Shown here: positions 60,916 through 64,000 of the stretch, in pieces
Layout of the letters: each line of letters begins with the position of its first letter
Numbering within the stretch: position 1 is the stretch's first letter
Assembly: GCF_002101775.1 (NCBI RefSeq)
Contig: NZ_LQPI01000042.1
Span: 62,001-126,000, forward strand
Direction: 5' to 3'
Source of the DNA: Mycolicibacter nonchromogenicus
GTDB lineage: Bacteria; Actinomycetota; Actinomycetes; Mycobacteriales; Mycobacteriaceae
Length of the DNA stretch: 64,000 nucleotides
Position numbers and translations under genes: made by a program
Notes under the pieces: generated by a model
Told to the model about the DNA's origin: nothing
The model's input: only the letters and a program-made list of their open reading frames with translations
Database searches by the model: none

Positions 60916-61995
60916 GTGACCAGGGTGGACCGGCGGACGGCGTGTTCAGTAGCGCTTGCCGTGACCTTGCTCACGACAGCCGGATGCGGGGGCGATGCCG
61001 GCGAAGCCGCCCCGACCTCGACCCCGACGACCATGGTCGCCGGGGCCGGCGTACTCGGCAATGACCGTCGTCCCGACGAGTCCTGCGCCCCGGAGCCGGC
61101 ACATCCGGACCCCGGCCCCTCCCTGCGCTGGGTCCACAACGCCGCGGACATGGAGCCTGCGAGCGTCGAAGTCCCCGAACAGGCCGAGCGCATCGTGGTG
61201 CTCTCCGGCGACCAGCTCGACACACTGTGCGCCCTGGGTCTGCAGTCCCGCGTGGTCGGGGCCGCGTTGCCCGACGGTGCCGACAAACAACCGTCCTACC
61301 TGGGCGCGGTGGTGCACGGCGTCGCCGCAGTGGGCTCACGCAGCAACCCCGACACCGCTGCCATCGCCGAGCTGCATCCCGATCTGATCCTGGGTGCACA
61401 GGGTCTGACACCCCGCTACGCGGAGCTGGCGGCGATCGCCCCCACGGTGTTCACCGAAGCGCCGGGTGCGGCATGGGAGGACAACGTGCGCGGCGTCGGC
61501 GCGGCAACCGCACGCAGCGGCGCCGCCGACGAGGTGCTCGAGCGGTTCAGCGAATACGCAACGGAGACCCGCGAGGTCAGCGACGCGACCCACTTCCAGG
61601 TGTCGGTGGTGCAGCTCACCGATGACAGCGTGCGCGTCTACGGGGCCTCCGGTTTCGCCGCCAGCGTGCTCCGGGCCGTGGGGGTCGACCGCCCCCCGTT
61701 GCAGCGGTTCACCGATCGGCCCTTCATCGAGATCCCAGCTAACGATGCCGATCTGGAAGGCCGGGCCGATTTCTCGGCCGCCGACGGCGACATCATCTAC
61801 GTGTCCTTCTCGTCGCCGGCGGTGAAGGCGCGGGCGGCCACAGTGTTCGACAGCGTCGCCTGGCGGCGGCTGGGAGCCAACCGTGACAGCCGGGTTTTCG
61901 TGGTCAACAACGAGGTGTGGCAGACCGGGCAGGGGCCGATCGCGGCACGCGGCGTGGCCGAAGACCTGCGCTGGGTGAACGCACCCATCAACTGA
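60916..61995 (+). CDS. fecB: FecB, periplasmic binding lipoprotein
   Basis: 359 residues, homologous to FecB (Rv3044). Lipobox LTTAGC near residue 24 marks it as a lipoprotein. The mature part is a class III periplasmic binding protein: [35 protein letters not shown] and the C-terminal [24 protein letters not shown]. Class III proteins bind siderophores or haem; reports also link FecB to cell-envelope integrity. The transporter is not encoded here. The GTG start at 60916 gives the signal peptide. Divergent from ctaD. Confidence 0.9.
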   Translation: MTRVDRRTACSVALAVTLLTTAGCGGDAGEAAPTSTPTTMVAGAGVLGNDRRPDESCAPEPAHPDPGPSLRWVHNAADMEPASVEVPEQAERIVVLSGDQLDTLCALGLQSRVVGAALPDGADKQPSYLGAVVHGVAAVGSRSNPDTAAIAELHPDLILGAQGLTPRYAELAAIAPTVFTEAPGAAWEDNVRGVGAATARSGAADEVLERFSEYATETREVSDATHFQVSVVQLTDDSVRVYGASGFAASVLRAVGVDRPPLQRFTDRPFIEIPANDADLEGRADFSAADGDIIYVSFSSPAVKARAATVFDSVAWRRLGANRDSRVFVVNNEVWQTGQGPIAARGVAEDLRWVNAPIN

Positions 61996-62119
61996 GCAGG
62001 CGCCCCCACTCCGCGTCGGCGGTGATCGATCTCACGCCCGCGGGCAGGCTTGGCAGCAAATAACTTTGCTAGGCTATCTTTTTACGTGTCGATGCATATC
62101 TGAAGAGGAATTTCCGTTT

Positions 62120-63172
62120 ATGAGCACCGTCTCCGCCTATGCCGCCACGTCGGCAACCGACCCGCTGAGCCCGACCACCATCACCCGGCGGGACCCCGGC
62201 CCGCACGACGTGGCGTTCGACATTCATTTCGCCGGCATCTGCCATTCCGACATCCACACGGTCAGGGCCGAGTGGGGCACTCCGCAATACCCCCTGGTGC
62301 CCGGCCACGAGATCGCCGGTGTGGTGACGGCCGTCGGGTCCGAGGTGACGAAGTTCAAGGTCGGCGACCGGGTCGGCGTGGGTTGCTTCGTCGACTCCTG
62401 CCGCGAGTGCACCAATTGCCAGGCCGGCCTTGAGCAGTACTGCACCGGCGGCGGCATGATCGGTACCTATGCCGGCGTCGGCCGCGACGGCCAGCCCACG
62501 CAGGGCGGCTACAGCGGCGCGATCGTCGTCGACGAGAACTACGTGTTGAGCATCCCCGACGAGATCCCCCTGGATGCCGCCGCTCCCCTGCTGTGCGCCG
62601 GGGTGACCACCTATTCGCCGCTGCGGCACTGGAATGTCGGTCCCGGCAAGCGGATTGCGGTCGTTGGCCTCGGCGGGCTGGGACACATGGCCGTCAAGCT
62701 CGGGGCCGCGATGGGTGCCGAGGTGACGGTGCTGTCGCAGTCGCTGAAGAAGATGGAGGACGGCCTGCGATTGGGGGCCGAGCACTACTACGCAACCAGT
62801 GACCGAGCGACGTTCAAGGATCTGCGCGGCAAATTCGACGTCATCTTGAACACCGTCTCGGCCAGCCTGGACCTGGGCGCGTACCTGAACCTGCTCACCC
62901 TCGACGGCACACTGGTCGAGTTGGGCATGCCCGAGCATGCCCTGACGGTGCCGCCGAGTCCGCTGGTCAGGATGCGGCGCAGTGTGACGGGCTCGCTGAT
63001 CGGCGGGATCGCCGAGACCCAGGAGATGTTGAACTTCTGCGCGGAGCACGGCGTGCGCCCCGAGATCGAGGTCATCGAGCCGGACTACATCAACACCGCC
63101 TACGAGCGGGTGCTGGCCTCGGACGTGCGCTACCGCTTCGTCATCGACACCGAGTCGTTGCGGCAGCCCTAG
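62120..63172 (+). CDS. adhC: NADP-dependent alcohol dehydrogenase AdhC
   Basis: 350 residues. MDR zinc enzyme close to cinnamyl-alcohol dehydrogenases. Catalytic zinc ligands are in [22 protein letters not shown] and [13 protein letters not shown]; the structural zinc Cys cluster is complete ([15 protein letters not shown] region). NADP site: [19 protein letters not shown]. It reduces aldehydes in relatives. ATG 62120 fits the conserved start, with AGAGGAA about eight bases upstream. The gene ends 15 bases before an inverted-repeat element. Confidence 0.93.
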   Translation: MSTVSAYAATSATDPLSPTTITRRDPGPHDVAFDIHFAGICHSDIHTVRAEWGTPQYPLVPGHEIAGVVTAVGSEVTKFKVGDRVGVGCFVDSCRECTNCQAGLEQYCTGGGMIGTYAGVGRDGQPTQGGYSGAIVVDENYVLSIPDEIPLDAAAPLLCAGVTTYSPLRHWNVGPGKRIAVVGLGGLGHMAVKLGAAMGAEVTVLSQSLKKMEDGLRLGAEHYYATSDRATFKDLRGKFDVILNTVSASLDLGAYLNLLTLDGTLVELGMPEHALTVPPSPLVRMRRSVTGSLIGGIAETQEMLNFCAEHGVRPEIEVIEPDYINTAYERVLASDVRYRFVIDTESLRQP

Positions 63173-63187
63173 CACCGAGCGTTCGAT

Positions 63188-63248
63188 CGCCGAGCGTGCA
63201 CTCAGACCGAAAAATCGCGAAATCGCCGGTCTCAGTGCACGTTCGGCG
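63188..63248. repeat. Intergenic inverted-repeat element, copy 2
   Basis: Two 22-base arms (beginning CGCCGAGCGTGCACTCAGAC; the other ending GTGCACGTTCGGCG) pair at 20 of 22 positions around a 17-base spacer. It has the same arm sequence, spacing and convergent-end position as the copy at 27163. It probably also terminates adhC and the MFS gene. Confidence 0.75.
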
Positions 63249-63263
63249 AAATGACCAGAGGCC

Positions 63264-64000
63264 TCAGACGTAGCGGTTGCGCCCCGCCAATGCGCCCGTC
63301 AGCGTCTGCACCAGGTAGACCGCCAGAATCATCAGCCACGGCACGGTCCAGCCGCCGCTGACCTGGTGCAACAGGCCGAACAGGAACGGGCCGACGCCGG
63401 CGAGCAGGTAGCCGAAGCCCTGCGCCATTCCCGACAGACTCGCCGTCTCCTGCGCGTCACGGGCGCGCAGCGCAATCACGGTGAGCGCCAACGAGAACAC
63501 GCTCATTCCCAGGCCCACCAGCACACTCCACAGCAGCGGTGCGGCCGCGGGTGCGATCAACAGGCCGAGCACCCCGGCCATGCCGAGCACGCCCAAACCG
63601 ACGATCCATCCGCTTTGGCTGTCGCGCCGCGCGGCCAGCGGCGAAATGATCAGGCTGATCGGCACCGCGATCAGCGAGATGAAGCCGAGCAGCAGGCCCG
63701 CCTGCGTCTCGCTCGTGCCGTTGTCGATGAGCACCTCGGGCAGCCAGCCCAGCACCACGTAGGCCAGAAACGACTGGGTGCCGAAGAACAGCGTGACGGT
63801 CCAGGCCAGTCTGCTGCCCACCAGCGACCGGCGTGTGCTCGTAGTCTCGGGCGTGGCGGCGCCTGGCCGGTCGAGTCCGCGGGCCCCCATCACCCAGGCC
63901 GCCAATGCCAGCAGCGCCAGCGCGCTCCAGGCGCCCAGGGCGCCGCGCCAACCGCCCAGTGCGGTGTCGAGTACCGGGGTGACCGCCGAGCCCAAGGCCC
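63264..64000 (-). CDS. MFS transporter, 5' end outside window
   Basis: At least 245 C-terminal residues of a 12-helix major facilitator, with about seven hydrophobic segments visible (ALGAWSALALLALAAWVMGA, FFGTQSFLAYVVLGWLPEVL, LLLGFISLIAVPISLIISPL, WIVGLGVLGMAGVLGLLIAP and others). The pattern and the GFGYLLAGVGPFLFGLLHQVSGGW end fit the CynX/NimT subgroup, whose substrates include cyanate and nitroimidazoles; the true substrate is unknown. The frame remains open at the right edge. Confidence 0.85.
   Translation of the reverse strand, partial: ALGSAVTPVLDTALGGWRGALGAWSALALLALAAWVMGARGLDRPGAATPETTSTRRSLVGSRLAWTVTLFFGTQSFLAYVVLGWLPEVLIDNGTSETQAGLLLGFISLIAVPISLIISPLAARRDSQSGWIVGLGVLGMAGVLGLLIAPAAAPLLWSVLVGLGMSVFSLALTVIALRARDAQETASLSGMAQGFGYLLAGVGPFLFGLLHQVSGGWTVPWLMILAVYLVQTLTGALAGRNRYV

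Noticed and set aside
62060..62085. TAGGCTA upstream of adhC as an IdeR site
   Set aside because: Only 11 of 19 consensus positions match; the AT-rich stretch is better read as promoter sequence.

Overview
The window is chromosomal DNA of a mycobacterium: high GC, many GTG starts, PE-PPE and PGRS-type proteins, a MGLP (methylglucose lipopolysaccharide) gene cluster, and a gene order that, from memory of the M. tuberculosis map, follows Rv3003c (ilvB1) to Rv3045 (adhC). It is not M. tuberculosis itself: several conserved neighbours there are missing, and three lineage-specific blocks of secreted or catabolic genes are inserted into the shared backbone.

Left part (1-16.8 kb): the 5' two thirds of ilvB with a Val/Leu leader peptide and attenuator; a TetR/metal-hydrolase pair; cfp6, doxX and lppZ; then the first insert, three tandem paralogous secreted proteins (5.8-9.7 kb; probably the GjpA-like porin family), each followed by a strong hairpin. 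Next come a possible small gene, gatB, tenA, a DUF2237 gene, a DUF732 gene, pfkA, gatA-gatC and an ACT-domain gene.

Second insert (16.8-22.9 kb): a TetR regulator, a divergent Baeyer-Villiger-type monooxygenase plus alcohol dehydrogenase, and an exported PGRS-linked endoglycoceramidase-like (GH5) protein. Nearly identical 25-bp palindromes lie in the TetR/monooxygenase gap and upstream of the GH5 gene, so the block looks like one regulon. The GH5 protein has Gly where the family has its nucleophilic Glu.

Middle (22.9-50.1 kb): ligA, a YjbR-like gene, a MetE-like gene, lpqA, mnmA with a cysteine desulfurase, an OlsB/PlsC-like acyltransferase pair, two short-chain dehydrogenase-type genes, a large LuxR ATPase, etfA-etfB, and the MGLP genes (methyltransferase, GH57 branching enzyme, GT4 glucosyltransferase, then a hexapeptide acyltransferase, a propeller lipoprotein, a TB22.2-like protein and two methyltransferases). 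A lipase, an LLM oxidoreductase, an O-methyltransferase and a PPOX oxidoreductase interrupt the cluster.

Third insert (50.1-53.7 kb): three tandem secreted histidine phosphatases. Their signal peptides closely resemble those of the first insert, and one copy has lost the second catalytic His. The right end (53.7-64 kb) returns to the backbone: echA17, a Nudix gene, an ABC ATPase, a PE-PPE hydrolase, serB2, ctaD, fecB, adhC and a truncated MFS gene. Four-base start/stop overlaps (ATGA, GTGA and once CTGA) are frequent. Two copies of one inverted-repeat element sit at convergent gene ends. No rRNA, tRNA, CRISPR array, insertion sequence or prophage was seen.
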